This document shows positions 63,600 through 64,000 of a stretch of 64,000 nt of DNA, one piece after another. The notes below the pieces were generated by a model. The model made no database searches, was not told where the DNA came from, and saw nothing but the letters and a program-made list of their open reading frames with translations. Made by a program: the position numbers and the translations under genes. Source of the stretch: Marinilabiliales bacterium (GTDB lineage Bacteria; Bacteroidota; Bacteroidia; Bacteroidales; ML635J-15); the NCBI GenBank assembly GCA_002869385.1, contig PKTB01000021.1, positions 124,001-188,000 on the forward strand. The letters run 5' to 3'. Position 1 is the first letter of the stretch, and every line of letters starts with the position of its first letter.

Positions 63600-64000
63600 T
63601 TATTTCTCAACGATCATAATCTCAACACGACGATTATGGTCTTCTTCAAAGGCATTTCTTTCCTCAGTATATAATTTATTACTTGACCCTAAACCAACAT
63701 AGGACATGCGTTCAGCTTCAATACCATTCTTTATTAAATAATTATAGACAGCCTCTGCTCTATTTACACTTAAGTTATTATTTTGATTCACTCTATCCCA
63801 TCCATCAAGACCATCATCCTGGCAACATATATTACCTTGAATTTCTATTACCAAAGTAGGGTTGTTTTCCATCGCAAGATACAATTGTCTTAATGCATTT
63901 TCGGATTCAGGTTTAAAGTAAGGAGTTCCTCCTTCGAAGATAATATTCTCCAAAACAATCTTTTTACCTACGATTAGGTTTTCTTCTGTAAGATTTGTAA
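63600..64000 (-). CDS. OmpA-family peptidoglycan-binding domain (N-terminus beyond window)
   Basis: FKPESENALRQLYLAMENNPTLVIEIQGNI...NNLSVNRAEAVYNYLIKNGIEAERMSYVGLGSS...NRRVEIMI; frame stays open to the window edge. Confidence 0.82.
   Translation of the reverse strand, partial: TNLTEENLIVGKKIVLENIIFEGGTPYFKPESENALRQLYLAMENNPTLVIEIQGNICCQDDGLDGWDRVNQNNNLSVNRAEAVYNYLIKNGIEAERMSYVGLGSSNKLYTEERNAFEEDHNRRVEIMIVEK

Noticed and set aside
1-64000. Complete reassignment of TAA/TAG to Gln (ciliate-like code)
   Set aside because: Most intact genes end at TAA or TAG exactly where the protein family or T9SS domain should end, often followed by terminator hairpins; at most the decoding is ambiguous.

Overview
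64 kb of an AT-rich Bacteroidota (Bacteroidales/Marinilabiliales-like) chromosome. The evidence for this placement is many secreted proteins with type IX secretion (T9SS) C-terminal sorting domains and TAnnTTTG-type promoters. The centre (about 16.5-34.2 kb, minus strand) is a lysine-fermentation cluster: CoA-transferase subunits, a class III aminotransferase resembling the 3-aminobutyryl-CoA transaminase Kat, Kce, two tandem Kdd paralogs, KamA, KamB-like, MutS-like KamC, KamD, KamE and a thiolase. A NifS-SelD fusion and a Sel1-repeat gene sit inside it. Flanks hold housekeeping genes (uvrB, hutH-like, purC, phoH, pyrF, tcdA, a YhcC-like radical SAM, tatD, rhomboid) and large secreted proteins. 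The most unusual observation is that at least 14 in-frame stop codons (10 TAA, 3 TAG, 1 TGA) interrupt 12 otherwise collinear genes, including purC and phoH. In every case the frame is the same on both sides and no frameshift was seen, while TAA/TAG also act as normal terminators elsewhere. The single TGA (in tatD) is followed by a hairpin with bacterial-SECIS-like geometry. I cannot tell from sequence alone whether this is stop-codon suppression, a mutator or pseudogene phenomenon, or consensus error; tests are given for each. No tRNA, rRNA, CRISPR or transposase gene was recognised.
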